From: Maylandia zebra
Taxonomy: Eukaryota; Chordata; Actinopteri; Cichliformes; Cichlidae
Assembly: GCF_041146795.1 (NCBI RefSeq)
Contig: NC_135174.1
Coordinates: forward strand, 20,020,878 to 20,084,877
DNA: 64,000 nucleotides
Direction: 5' to 3'
Shown here: positions 36,561 through 50,400 of the stretch, piece by piece
Position numbering within the stretch: the first letter of the stretch is position 1
Layout: every line of letters starts with the position of its first letter
Program-made: the position numbers and the translations under genes
The notes under the pieces: model-generated
The model's database searches: none
What the model was told of the DNA's origin: nothing
The model's input: only the letters and a program-made list of their open reading frames with translations

Positions 36561-37929
36561 TGTCAATGCTTGATTCAGAAAAGCTCTTTCTCAACCGAAT
36601 ATCAGATTGGCCTCTTGTGGAGGTGGCATGAATATGTTTAAGGATTCATGTTTGAGCTCTCAAGTCTAGTGGGCACTTTTTATATAAAGTGCAGTACAGT
36701 GTAATTTTCTTCACATACATAAAGTGGATATCTGATTATGAACCTTAATTCTTTCTGCTTAAGTTCTGTTGGTGTGATTGGCATGTTCATGAGCTAATGT
36801 AAGGCATGAGAAATGAAGATTAACTCTAACTTTATAGAAGAAATTCTTCCAGTTTTCCAGAGGTGAACTAAGTCTTTGGCTCTTGTGTTGGCTCTGTAAA
36901 CCTGCGCATTTGATCCTAAGTCAAACTGATTATCATATCATTTAAAAATACATGTTTTGAGACCATTGGGTGAAGGACTGCAGATTCCTGAAACTCCACA
37001 AACACATGGCTAAAATATTCACCCTGCGTGAATTTGTCAAAGTGATGTAGCTGCTACATGAACGTAAACATGTCTTTTAGTTTAATATCTGCTGTAAGAC
37101 CTTTTTGCGTAAGGTTTTCAGCACATACACGTCAGCAGATGTTTAACGTGGGTGATGGTTGTCTTCACTCTGTGATCTTGTGAAGCTGAACCACTGATCA
37201 GCTGGACCGAGTCATGTGAGTTGGCGTGGTAACAATTTGCTCTTTCACCACAATAACTCCTTGGACGAGACCACAACCCCTACAGTATATGCAACACATG
37301 TAAATCCACTGAAACTGTAGCTAAAAGTCAGCGCTTTAACCTCACGGTTTGTGTGTCATTTCAAATGTAGCATGCTGGTATATGGAGGCGACACAAGGAA
37401 AATGATATCACTGTCCTGATTTCACTGTAACTGTCAAGTATTACGTTACTGCACTCAGCTGTGACTGTGGTTTGGGGTTGCAAGGGTGAAAGTATCTCAG
37501 CAGAAGATGAGATAGGCAGATCTCTTTATAGGATCCTGATTGGTAAGAAGATCATGTTATTCTCACACCCCTCAGTTCCAACCAATTTGCCACAAATTTT
37601 ATCTTGCAGGCACTCAAGCATTGCTGGTGGCTTTGTTCCTACTTTTTCTTTTTCCCTTGTCAGCTCCTTTAGTATTTTTTTTTCTCTGGCTCTGAAAAAG
37701 ATTAAATGTTTATCACTTGTGATTTCCACCCAAATCTATCCTTTTTTTAAACAAACGAGCAAAAAAAAAGTTACAGTTTGTTCTTCCATCTCATTTGCAT
37801 AGAGTGATATTTGAGCTGCCATTATGAGTCTCATAAATGAATTGGATTGTGAACACTGTGGAGTCGCAGTGTATTCTTTGTTAATCCATAACATTATGGT
37901 GATGTCTCTTTGTTTCACTGTTCTGTTTT
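36561..37929. other. non-coding, nothing recognised
   Basis: Unique AT-rich sequence. Open frames here have no family resemblance. Confidence 0.45.
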
Positions 37930-38400
37930 AATAAATCACCTGCTGCCTCTCCAAGATGCTGTCATTTGAAATTCTAGCAGCGGGTCTCGTCTGAGTCCGA
38001 TGAGGACTACAGGCAGACCTCACGTCTGCGTGTGGAGCAGAAGGAAATTAGCCGCACCTGAATGACAAGGCAAAGGCTCCCACCCCCAGAGGGACTGTGA
38101 TCTACACACAAACTCCCTTTTAATAGACTTACACCTCATTTGGCCTCTAAAGCTTGTTGAAGGGTCCCAGAGGACAGGGAGGTGGGGGGGAGACCCCTCA
38201 GAGGTCAGCCCACTGCTCGCTGTAAACCAGCTGCAGTGAAAGGGAGAGCTTGATTAGATGGCCATTCACACCCAGAAGGGGACCGCCATCCGGAGACAAT
38301 GCCACATTTTCCCTTGCAAAACAACAGGGACATTTTGTCTGGGCTGTCGCGAGCAATATCTGTTACATGGAGGATGTAGAGACAACTGGCTGTTCAAACT
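37930..38400. promoter_or_regulatory. candidate conserved regulatory block
   Basis: Balanced-composition unique block between AT-rich flanks. No repeat or exon seen. Weak call, by texture. Confidence 0.2.
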
Positions 38401-38924
38401 ATAGCCACTTCTGTTTAAAGAAAAATCACTTTTCCCAGTGGGTTTGGAGGAAGCTGATATTGCCTATTTATCTAGGTTTTACTTATTTAGCTAATATGCT
38501 GTATTCAACATGTCATCCTGGTGGTAATATGTTACAATCTCTCTCTACTTAGCTCTTTAGTCAAGTTTAATTTAAGATTTAGCGAAGGTATAAAATAAGA
38601 TATAAAGTAATCATATTAAATTATTTAATAAAAAGGAAGATTAATATCACCTTCATGTCTCACAATACTGCTAGCTAAATTTGGTTAGCAAAGAGACAGA
38701 AAACAGCTAGCCTGGTTCCATACATCTCTTTCAGATGAACATACCAGACAAGCAGTTTCTCCCTGTTCAGCCTTTATCTTAAGCTAATTTACTTTTCTAA
38801 TCTTTCAGGTTCTGTTCTTTATCAACCACAAATGTTTTATTGTTTCCGTCTCCATGATGCTGCAGCCTGCTATGATAGGCTACTATGACAAATAGCCATC
38901 CCTTTCATATGTTCAAGCAATAAC

Positions 38925-40032
38925 ACTTTAACATTTTTCCCCAACATAGAGGAACATCCTACTGATTTGAGTATGCACTCTTTTACCTTCATAACTGCCT
39001 TAATTCTTTATGACATAGATTCAACAAGATGCTGAAAACATTCCTCAGAGTCCATGCTAACATGACAGCATCACGCAGTTGCTGCAGATTGATCTCCCCT
39101 TCCACCACATCCCAAAGGTGCTCTACTGCATTGAGATCTGGTGACAGTGGAGCCATTTGAGCACAGTTAACTCTCTGTCATGTTCAAGAAACCAGTTTGA
39201 GATGATTTGAGTTTTGTCATTGGGCACATTATCTTGCTTGAAGCAGCTATCAGAGGATAGACTGGTACACTGTGGTCATGAAGGGATGGGCATGGTCAAC
39301 AACTATACTCAGGTAAGTTACGGCATTTTATCAATGCTTAGTTGCTATTTTTGTCAGTCCCTTAATGTCAGAAATTTTGAAATTGTAGCCCAAACTATTG
39401 TCATCCCCTAATTCTGAGTAGCATTGCTAGCTTAACCAAACAGTGACTGAAAAACATCCGTCCGAATACAGCAGTCCTAAATGATGTATATAATGGCATT
39501 TTATCAATGCTTAGTTGGTGCTAAGGAGCACAGAAGTGTGGCAATGTCCTTGACACTATTACAACAGCTGTTGATGCAAGGCAGAACAGATCCATGCTTT
39601 CTGATTTATGCCAAATTCTAGTCTTGCAATCCAAAAGTCACAGCAGAAATTGAGATTCATCTGACCAGGCAATGTTTTTCCAATCTGCTTTTGTCCAATG
39701 ATGCTTAGCTAGTGTGAATCATAGTCTCAGTTTCCCATTCTAAGCTGACAGGAATGTTCTTCTGTTGCTGTAGCTCACTTGCGTCAAGGCTCGGTGTCTT
39801 TACAGATGCTGTTCTGCACATCTTGGTTAATATGAGCGGTTCTTTGAGTTACTGCTGCCTTCTTATCACCTTGAAATGGCCTGGCCACTCTCCTCTGACC
39901 TGTAGCATCTACAAGGCATTTTTTCAGAGAGAACTGCTGCTTCCTTGATATTTTGTCTTTTAAAGATGATTCTCTGTAAACCTTAAAGATGGTTGCTAGT
40001 GAACAGCAGATCAGGTGTACCTAACAAAGTTG
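38925..40032 (-). mobile_element. Tc1-like transposon, degraded
   Basis: Read on the minus strand it keeps scattered Tc1 transposase signatures such as SEECFQHLVES and an end GGTGTACCTAACAAAG, seen in a common fish Tc1 family. Many stops and frameshifts are present. Its interior is interrupted by a 173-bp insertion (39322-39495 with target repeat) copied from DNA just beyond its right end. The left terminal repeat is not recognisable. Confidence 0.75.
39341..39495 (+). repeat. 155-bp direct repeat, copy 1 (inside Tc1)
   Basis: By eye identical to 40029-40183. It is flanked by a 23-bp repeat, GGCATTTTATCAATGCTTAG plus TTG, at 39322-39344 and 39495-39517. Confidence 0.9.
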
Positions 40033-40183
40033 CTATTTTTGTCAGTCCCTTAATGTCAGAAATTTTGAAATTGTAGCCCAAACTATTGTCATCCCCTAAT
40101 TCTGAGTAGCATTGCTAGCTTAACCAAACAGTGACTGAAAAACATCCGTCCGAATACAGCAGTCCTAAATGATGTATATAATG
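40029..40183 (+). repeat. 155-bp direct repeat, copy 2 (adjacent to Tc1 end)
   Basis: Starts at the right end of the Tc1 copy, with shared GTTG at the junction. No target repeat flanks this copy, so it is probably the source. Confidence 0.9.
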
Positions 40184-43129
40184 TCATTGGTTTTTCGGAC
40201 TACTAATTTAAAGCCTTGTACCACCGTCTAAAAATCTTCTCATCTTCAAAAAGAAAGCATGTTGCCCCTACCAGAGAAACTAAACAGCAAATTCTAGTGC
40301 AACCAACCATTCAGAAAGAAAGAACGACACCCAGCTACCACTAACAGCAGGCACACCCTTAATTATGCTTAAGTTTAATCCTTAGTAGTATTATTTTAAA
40401 CAAGTCATATACTTTATAGTTCACCACATGTACAGTTGGGATAAACAAGGCAAAATAGATCTCAAAATTGGTGGCATTTCTTCTCTCTCTTAATTTTTCA
40501 TCCCTGGAATGAATGACCTGTGATTTATGAAACCACCACATCTCCAGACTTTTGCGGGAGGTTTTACAAATGGGTAAATCTGACAAATAAAGCAACAACA
40601 AGAGGTTCTAACCAGCCATCAGTACAGTTTGCAACTAGCTGGAAGGAAGAATGTGTGTGTGAAACAGACAGCAGACTATCCAGCTGATAATGTAACCAAA
40701 ATGTGTTACATATCTTTAAAGACTACAGAAAGTCAAAGAATTCTTTGTTCTTCAAAAATGAATGTCCAGATTGACTATAAAGTGTTAAGACTCATTTGTT
40801 TTGATTAAGAGACTTTTGGGAATACGTTCATCAGATTTATTTGAAATGTATGGTACAAATCTCACATCTAAATGTCAGCCAGTTGGGATGGATTCAACCT
40901 TGATGCATATTTAAAGAAAAACACATTACACGTGTAAGACATTTGAAATAAATGATTATTTAGTGGCTGAAAGATTTTAAATAAATGTCATGTCAGCAAT
41001 TTTTCTTTACTGAAAAAAATGCCTCAGATAAAATACATTTAAAAGAAATCAGATATATCTATATTTCACTGCCTCTCAGGCTGGTGCCTTTACAATGGTC
41101 GGTTTGATCACATAAAAAGTCCCACATTATATGCTAATATTGTCTCCCAAAGCAAAGGTTTGTAGTGTCAGACATGACATCAATTCACTTTAGATGTATT
41201 TGAGCATCAAAAGCCTAAATCCAATGGTGTGGACAGTTGAAAAATGATAAGAACTAAAGTATTTTCAAAGTGAATATTGTATTTAAATGATTTTCAGGGC
41301 TTTTATTTTGATAGCACAGGTCAGTAGACTAGAGCTATTCCACTCCTGCATATTTTTACAGTGTTTAAGCAAAAGCTGCAATAAAAACTGAATTAGTATT
41401 CGTGAGCATAGGATGGGATGTATGTCATCAAATTTAACAAAAAACATCTTTTCAGATAGAAAATATACAAACCTTTGAAGATGTTTCACAGCTGTGGAAT
41501 ATTCTCCTCAGGTTGTTACTTTTGACAGTATGGTTACATGGGTTACTAAACAATAGATCCCAGTTCTTTTATTGTTAACCAGTGAAAATATTTCAGGTGA
41601 GATGCGGCGATAAACCGGCAACTCGTTGTGTTTGTGTGCCTCTCTGGATGCTCTCACTGTCAGTGTTTTCTTTGCACATAATTCAGTGACATCCAAAAAC
41701 ATTGATGGTTAATTATTTCAGAGCAGGCTTTCTGCATAGCTCCTGTATCCCCGGGTTAATTCAGAAGCATCCCCTTATCTTCCCCAGGGTATAGAGTTTG
41801 CATTTTAAGTGAGGCACAGCACAGACACTCAGCAGCATTTTAACTTCCTAAGTTGAAGTGCGGCTGGGGTTAAGTGGTCCCTGTGCTCACAGCACCTATC
41901 TCAGCCCAAACATGACAGCTGGGGACTTGACTGTTGCTATGGAAATCCCTCCCTCCTCCTCCTCCCTGCCTGTCCACCCCTCAGTGTGCGTGAAAATGCC
42001 CCAGACTGCTCATTTGAGACCATACAAGTCCTCCTCCTTTTCCCAGTGTTAACAAGTCAACTTTTCTGTTGTTCTGCCCCGTTTCAAATGGGGTTTATTG
42101 CAAATGGAAAATGGCTCGGGGTGCGCTCGGGTGCTTAACAGTGCTCAGCTCGGCTTTGCAACTGGAAAATTTCCTAGAATGGGCTCCTATGAGCTGGCTA
42201 GAAATGGAGTATGAGAAATTGTTTGCTTCACAGCCTCGCGATATCATTTTTAAACAACAGTGCAGTGCAAATAAATGTATTGATGAAGTGATATTTCCTA
42301 AGATTGTTAGTAATAAATATCAATACAAAATTGATTGACAGGAAACAGAAGAACAACAAGCAGTATGACGTTAAGCTACTGTGCCTGAAGAATATTTTCT
42401 GTAAACAATGTGTTGACAAACCGAAGATTGAAAAATGGTCACGTGTTACTTATCAAGTGATTGTTACTGAATTCAAAATTGTTTTCAGTTATTTTACACT
42501 AGATATTATAAGTCCTTTATTTTAGCAAGTTGCTTGTTGCTTTGCATTTCAACCCTGTCGAGAATTCTCTAACGGATGCATATATGGTCTTTGTATAAAT
42601 AGAGGCCATAATTATGCATAAATAAACATGCACATCTTTATTGTTTTACTAATTTTTATACTTTTTAATCGCTGGACCTATCACATTTTGGATCAGTCAA
42701 CATCTTTTGTGCTGAAAAAATAGCTGAACTTTGGTACGATCCAGTGAGGCTAAGGAAAAGACTTCTAATAATAATAAGAATAATGATAAAGGAGTAATAA
42801 TTTTAAAAAGAGGCAGGCAGATTTTGAATGTTTTGGTAGTGCACAGGATAGCAAAGCTAAAAACAACAACAACTCCCCTTCAAAAAACATCACTTCAGCC
42901 ATTTAAAAAATTGTATGCATTCGTCAAATATCTCTATCTGTTGTGATGTCAAGACAAACTTTCTTTTAGAATAAAGAGGGGCTGCGAGTTAACACAAGTC
43001 ACAAAAAAAAGTTTTTCAAACTTATGGTGTAAACAATGTTTATTCCTCAACAAGCTGCGTGGAAAAAAATCGCCAGGAGGAGCTTCATACAGCCACCATA
43101 AATAATTATCTGCTATACATTTCATCACT
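40184..43129. other. non-coding, nothing recognised
   Basis: AT-rich unique sequence. A perfect PBX-MEIS/PREP decamer TGATTGACAG is at 42332-42341. No gene or repeat family was seen. Confidence 0.45.
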
Positions 43130-44110
43130 CCCACTCCTTTCCTGTCTCAATCAATCCTCAGCCGAGGAGCCTTGCATGCTGCTGTAAAATGACTAGAAGC
43201 TGATGGATACAGTCCCCAGCAGAGCACGTGACCTGTCTCCATTGGCGCCGTTGGCACCACATTTAATCTAAATGTAGTCCTTGACAACAGGAGGATCCTC
43301 ACTTGCAGTTAGAAATGTTTTATGTATGCTTTCTTTGTAGTGGTGTTTAAGCTGAAAATGGACAGATTGCACCATCTGTTTTTCTATCTCTTTTTAATTT
43401 AAGCATTGTAAAAGGAAGAACAAAAATAAATCCATTCATGCTTCTTCCACTCTTATGGTTGTAGTAAACGGTGTGAAAGTTGTAAGCTTTTAGGATGCAG
43501 GTGGGAGCTGGCTATTCTCTTGCCAGCTCTTCTCCACTCAGCTTCTTTCTCCAGGGCAAAGCACTAGCCCTGCTGAGAGCACACATGAGTGGTCCACGGA
43601 AGGGCTGAGATCCCGACAGCTCTAACCCCCCGCCGACATCTCATCCGTCTTGCAGTGTGTTGGCACTGTGAAGGGTAAACTGGGTTGATCTGTGGGACAG
43701 GCGGGGAGGGCACAGGAGAGCAGCCTTCCCACTGGAGCTCTAGACCAGCACATTCAGATTAGAGGAAATTTGTTCCACAATATTGTGGCCTCCTGTCTTC
43801 CAAGGCTGGGCCCGCACAGAAGGCAGAGGCAGAGATTTGGGCGGTGGCCAAGCCTTTTTGTCGGGCTCCTCGTTCGCGCCACATGTGCAGAGCTCGACTC
43901 CCCACTGATCCTTCTAGCTTTATAGCCTCCCTGCCTGATGGAACAAATGCTACATTGCAGAAAATAAACTTATCTCATTTGGATGACAACACATTCCCCC
44001 AGGTTATAATGTTGCACCATTCTGAAAAAGGCAGACAGGGTCAATTGTACATTTCCAGCTCAACCAGGGAGTCTTTTGCTTTGAAATGCCTGTCTCACCA
44101 CATGCCTGAC
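43130..44110. promoter_or_regulatory. candidate conserved regulatory block
   Basis: About 1 kb of unique, relatively GC-rich DNA flanked by AT-rich sequence. Short open frames have no family match. Candidate by texture only. Confidence 0.22.
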
Positions 44111-47089
44111 AGTGAATTTGGAACGATTTGCCTTATTGACTCCCTTGGTGTTTAGTGTGTTGTATTCCCTTTTGAATGTTGTACATGTTTTTACAGAAAA
44201 TTCACATGGACATGCATCCTCTTTTTGTAAAGAAAAGAAGGAGGAAGGTATGTTTAAGCACATTACACCAGACAGTCTTTTTTCTTCTTCTTTCTTTTTT
44301 CCAGAGAAGGGTACATGGGATGATTGATGACCTTTCTAGATTATCCCCCAATACAAACGCCATCATTGAACAGCAGGGCTGCCATTGTGTGTGGGATGTC
44401 TCCCATTGATTTAAGTAGTATATTTTCATGATCTATAAAGAGGCCAGCTGGAGAGAAAATTGTTTGCTCTCAAACGTTTAGTATCTATAAGGCATCATAC
44501 TCGTGATTAGGAGATGATTATCTCTCTTTGAACTCCTTTACACTTTTTTCCCCAGAAAAACGGTGCTTCAGTTACAGCTTTGTGCATAGTAAATTAATTA
44601 TAACCAACAAAAATTAGAAGGCCAGATAGTCCAAATTACAAAATAAACAAGCTATTTTTATTTGTTTTAAGGTATGTTCCTTAGATTATCTTCTCACTAA
44701 CATAATGGAGAGAAATGGGATTTAATTTGTAGCACTTTGCACATTTACCCAGCCCGTCTATTTTGAAATATGGCTATGTAACAATAATTTATCTTACCAA
44801 ATAAGTTTTGAGGCAATATGATTACTACTGTGATTCATACTGGTCATACTGGATGAAGTCTCATGAAGCACAGCCCAGTAATTGGCTGATACCTGATGCT
44901 TGCTGTTTGCATACCCCATCCATTGTTTCGTTAGCTTTAATTTAACTTAGGAAGAGATGAAACTGAGAAATGCAGTTTGCAGTGAACATTTGCATATCAG
45001 TGATAACATTTTGCACTGCTGTGAACACTGCAGAGTTGCTCAGAGTAAGTATTTCCCTTCTATGCTGATTAAAAACTGTAACGAGGACGACTTGTATTTG
45101 CTCTCGCAAATTAATTGTGTGTATGTTATTTGAACTAAGTCAATGCTCCAAACTTTGGCAAACATTTGTGATACTGCAGAGTTCATCATAATGCATAATA
45201 TTGTAATAAGACCAAATGTAATGTCTGAGGGTGTTTTATAAATGTATGAGTATATACTAAATTAATAATAATAAAAACACATAGAAAGATGTTGTTTAGG
45301 TCTAAATGATGCGTTGATAATTAGAATTTCATTAAAAGCATAGTTTATAGTTTCCTCACAACACGACTTCCTTATATCTCTGTATATTTTAAGGAAAATA
45401 AAAATATACTATATAGGCAGCGTGAACATGAAATATATGTTATAATATGTTATGCACCTGATCCTTTGATAATGCTTTGCTAATGAGGATCAGCTGGCTC
45501 TTTCACTACATGGATTCACTAATCAAGATCAGCTGACTCACTGTGAGAGTTATAAAACCTCCATGATGCATCATGCAGCACACATGGCTGTGCTGCAAAG
45601 GTCAAAGGCATGTAAGTTCAAAGGTAAACAAAAGAAGTCAGATTAAATAATCTTTAAAAGAGCATTAAAGATATAGTAAATCTAAGAGAAAGCTCCAAGA
45701 ATAAATAAACAACCCCCAAACCACTGTTGCAAAGACAGCATACTTTCCCTTTGAAGCCATATGGTTGTATTTGGCTAATAAGATGGGAAGCATAAACAGT
45801 GTTAACTGAAGGTTGCGTTTGAACCTTCTCAAATCCCTGAGTCCTCTCCATTGAGTTTGACTGTCCGATGTAAAAAGAAATCCTTAAAAAAATGGAAAAT
45901 GTGCTGGTAATTTTCTGCCAGTGTTAACACTGATTTCTCTATCTGAGTGGCATTTCCACTCTTATCCTGTTTGTTTATCACCAACAGTTTCAGCAGCAAA
46001 TAGCTACTTGGTAAACTAAAAGCCTTTCCACCACCTGTTTTAGCTGTGCTACTCAAGTAATAGTTTTCTTGGCACTTTGCTCTCTTGGCAAACAGAACTG
46101 CACTGTGGGAGTAAAACCAACCAAAATATTGATTGTTCTGTAGTCACTACACTATGCAATCTGTATTTACTTTATAATGATAAGCTAAAGTGAAGAAGTA
46201 ACTATACTGTGTTTGACTATACAGTTACTTAAAACCCACTACAAGCATGAATAGGATTTAGTTTCAAAGATACTGTGTATGTATAGAATCAAAATATATC
46301 AAATCATATTAATTGCTTAACAAAATGAAATTGCAGTTGCCTACTGACTGGGAAAAACTAATTTCCAGTTGCTATGTGCACTAAGGGCCAAAGGGTCCCA
46401 AAAAAGGTGTTTTCCCAAAACACTTTTAACTGGACGTTTTTTGGCCAATCAGCTGATAATTTGCCTGGAGAAGTATAGCCCACAGTGGCATTATACTGTG
46501 ATGTCTCTTAATCCTCAGATGAGTGCAGACAGCTGTGCTGTGTCAAAGTCAGTTTCCAAACTGGCTTGCAGTGGGCACACAAACAGTCAGCACCAATGTT
46601 TAATTTTGGCCTTTCATCACATTACATCAAGGACAGCTGCTAGTCAAGGACAGTTGTTTGTCCAGTGAAAAGCATCAAGCTGCCATGTCAATATAAGAGC
46701 TGGTGTGTCAACATCATCATTCACAGGATTTTTAATCACTTAAACCGAATTTTTGTTTTTGGTGCACGAGAATAGACTATCAGCCTCAGAAGGGGTTTCT
46801 ATGATAAACAGTTCTTATGAAATAGAAATGGAACTAAACTGGAATGAAATTATTAAAATCCTCAATCAGAAGTCTAAACCCAGCCATTGGTTGTTTAAAT
46901 CTTTTCTCCTGGTGTCTTCAGCCAGTCCCATTCATTCCTCTAATAGACCTCTTCTGTCCACAGTGGACCTATTAAGCACAGATTTGTTTTCATCTCCCTA
47001 ACATGCAAAGAGAGGCGTGCACTCCCCATACAAAAGAGCCCAGAAGAGCCATGAAACAAAATGTGAATAAAAAGACTGGATGATATCAT
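44111..47089. other. non-coding, nothing recognised
   Basis: AT-rich unique sequence. A small mixed block at 45470-45560 has repeated GATCAGCTG-type words. No gene or repeat family. Confidence 0.45.
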
Positions 47090-47480
47090 TATATACAAAT
47101 TAATTCTCTCTTGAGTCATTGGTGCCCCATCTTTTGGCTAAGAATTGGAGTGCCTTAATTGCTTTCACTTAGCCCTGTGCTTCCCAGCAATCAAGTTGCT
47201 TCCATTTAATTCAAGTGCCACAAGATGGGGAGAAAGTGGCCGCTTCCCGTCCCCGGAGCATAATAGACGGTGGAGAGTGAGGATACACCCACAAAATTGG
47301 AAAACACTGGGATATAGATTAACAGAAATGAACGCCATTAGCCTGGCAATGAGGAAATCATTTTCCCCCTCAGGTGTTTTGAAAGACAGAGACAGGCTGT
47401 GAATTGGGTGACAACTCTGGTTGATCAAGTTCCTTTTAGGTGACCCTTGTGAGTATTCAAGAGCTGGGGGATTTGAAGCA
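47090..47480. promoter_or_regulatory. candidate conserved regulatory block
   Basis: Unique block with CCTTAATTGC and CATTTAATTC cores and GCCACAAGATGGGGAG, a partial CTCF-like word, near 47216. No coding signature. Confidence 0.25.
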
Positions 47481-50400
47481 ATGTTAAATTTCAATTTACA
47501 GCTTTAAGAAAAGTCAAAAGGCAATGATATTTGTGAAAACAAGTCTAGATTGAATAAAAATGTAGATAGACCCACATTTAGACATACCAAACTTTTATGA
47601 AGGATTATTACTTAGCTGTCTCTGTGTTCATGGGGTGAAAGGTGTTTGACTTTTGCATTTACTTAGAAAAAGGAGGGTTAAAATAATAAAATAATGTGTA
47701 AAATCACCACAGGCATCAGTGCTAATGTTAGGAAGGTTAGCTCATTAGTTTCAACTAGAACCCATCTGTGGAGAGTCCATTCACTTGTGAGTATTTCCAC
47801 TGTACCAAAAATGGGCTCACAAGATTACCTTCAATTAGCTGAAGTAAAGGGCTATATTTTTTTTTTAAATCTAAGAGGCACTGCTAGATCTTCGACCATG
47901 CACTCAATAACCAAGCAAACATTTTCAATTGAGTACAACAGAATATCCTGGCATGTTGGCACTCTTTTGCCAAACAGCAGGGCATCATTTCTTTGTATGT
48001 TTCCCAAAGTTTACATCGCAGTTGTTTATGGATTATTTACTGTGGTTGCAAATGTTCAGACATTTTCCAGTTTCCCATAAATGCCTAGCTTGGTGTCTTT
48101 AGTGATTATTAAGTGGAAAAAAAGGATCCAGAACAAAATCTTAAATATTTTAGATATGTGTCTTAAACCTCTGGTGATTTTTTTAAAATGAATTTTGTTG
48201 GCTCTCCCGGGCTTCTTTATGCAATAACAGGCATTTCTGAGATGTCAGTCGTGCACATTTTCCAATAATAACACAACAGACATCTGCAGACATGAGACTG
48301 TTCACTGATCTTGATCAGCAAGGGCTGTTCTCGCACTTCTGCGGCTCACAAAATGGAAGTGAATGACAGGTGGATGATACCAAATCCATCATCTGCGAGA
48401 GCTTGCATTTTATTTTTAGCTGTAGCGACTGATGAATGTGTTTAGCTGGATTTTATTTTTCCTTTGTGCAAAGCTTTGCCAGTAGACTTCAGGAAAGTTG
48501 ACAGGATTTGTGGTGAACCAACTGCATGTTTCTTTTCAGCCTGTCCAAGTCCACCAAACTCCTCTTCCTCCTTACTTCAGGTTAATCAGGTGTAATTTAA
48601 AATCCAAAATTCCTGACAGTACATTTTCTGATGGTATTGCCTGTATGTTCTGCATGGCTGTTTGGATCAAAGACTGGTTATCTCTTCTATTGAGCTGTTC
48701 TAACCTCTGTCCACTCTCATTACAGGAAGGCAGTGGTGAATTTCCTAAGCAATCAGGACTAACGCTTCCTGGCAGGTATAGACTACCACACTCTAACAAG
48801 TAAAAATGCAAAGCCAAGTAGAATATTAAATAAGAGTGATATCAGTAGTGACATCGCTGTATATGCATACAATAGGGGAGTGAATGCAGCACAATTCTAA
48901 ATTGTCCATGAACATCTGATCCACATTGCTTGAAATTCAACTAATCAAATCAATATATTTTTCATGACCACTGTATTTCTCTCAGCCCAATCGACTTTAA
49001 ACTTACAATTTAGTAAAATATCCTTCTTACAGTGTACGTCTGCATATCTATCAAACATATATCTGCCAGTTATTATGTTTTTACATTTATTAGTTGCTAC
49101 TGTGTATAGTACTTTATATAGTGTGGTGGGGTCTGCTATTTCCATGCTGATTCAAAAGGCTTTCCCATGCACAAATACTTCAATGAATGATACATTCATG
49201 TACTGGACAAAATAAGGAAAAACACTAATTAGTGCACGTGTGCTTTACATGTAACTTGAGCATACGCATATGCCCTATAATCATGTCACTCTTAAGTGCA
49301 AAATAGCTGGCGCCAAGCGTTTTGAGGAGGAAACGTATAAGTACAGTGCAAGTACGGCTACAGCCATTTGTAAAGAAGATATCTCGTTTTCATCATGAAA
49401 ATGTGTATCCTGCATTTATGTAATAATAAAGCTGAGTACAGCTCTGACACTCGGCCTTTCAATAAAAAAGTCCTTGGGAGCGAACAGCATTTCCCCCTTA
49501 GTTACCATAAGAGAGAACTGTTCAACACTTCAACAAGAAACCTCGAAGCATTTCTGCTCAAATCAAGCTCTTTTAGCCTAGATCTGAATTTTCTTTGAAC
49601 GATTGTTCAAAGCACGTAAACATCTTTACATTCATCTTTAAAACTGATATTTTATTTTTTTTATTTTTCTTTGATCATTGTTTTTTTAATCTCTACTTTG
49701 ACACAGAGCAGCGTTTGTAATCGGTGTTTCTACAGACTTTAAAGTGATTAAATTAAATTTTATTTATATGATCACAACAGCAGTCACCTTAAAGCTTTAT
49801 ATTGTAAGGTAGAGACAAAGACGCTACAGTAATGCAAGTTTGTGGAGGCTACAATGTTATAAGCCTGACTGCTCATCTTATCTTTGCTGAAAATTTAAGC
49901 TCAGGGCCTGTCTGCTCGGCTGGGATCAGCATGCACTCAGATTTAACATCAATTTGAGTTCGTGACTGGTTTTGTGTTAGCATACTGTTAGTGGATGTTG
50001 TGATGTGTACTGGACACAACCTACATTTCACCATGGCACTCTTGTTCTTTCATGCAACAAAACAAAAGTAATGTCCTTATCTCCACTCCCCAAAAGCTGT
50101 AGACCACTCCACCGTTTCCCTCCTCCCAGCACACAAACTAAAATCAGGTGATAGCAGCAAATGCACAGAAAGAAAAAAAACATGCTTCTTTCATTTTCTT
50201 CTTTTGCTTTTTCCCAGCATGCAGGCAACTGAAGAACCCTTGTTAATGATTGGAGCACTTGAAAAACTGTACTGTAATTAGTGAATTTAGCACAGTAACA
50301 CATTGCATTAATAGGTTACTAAAAATATAATGTGATTGCAGCAACACATTATTTTGGCACATCTTACACCCAACACTGGTCACAGGTTTTAAAATCAAGC

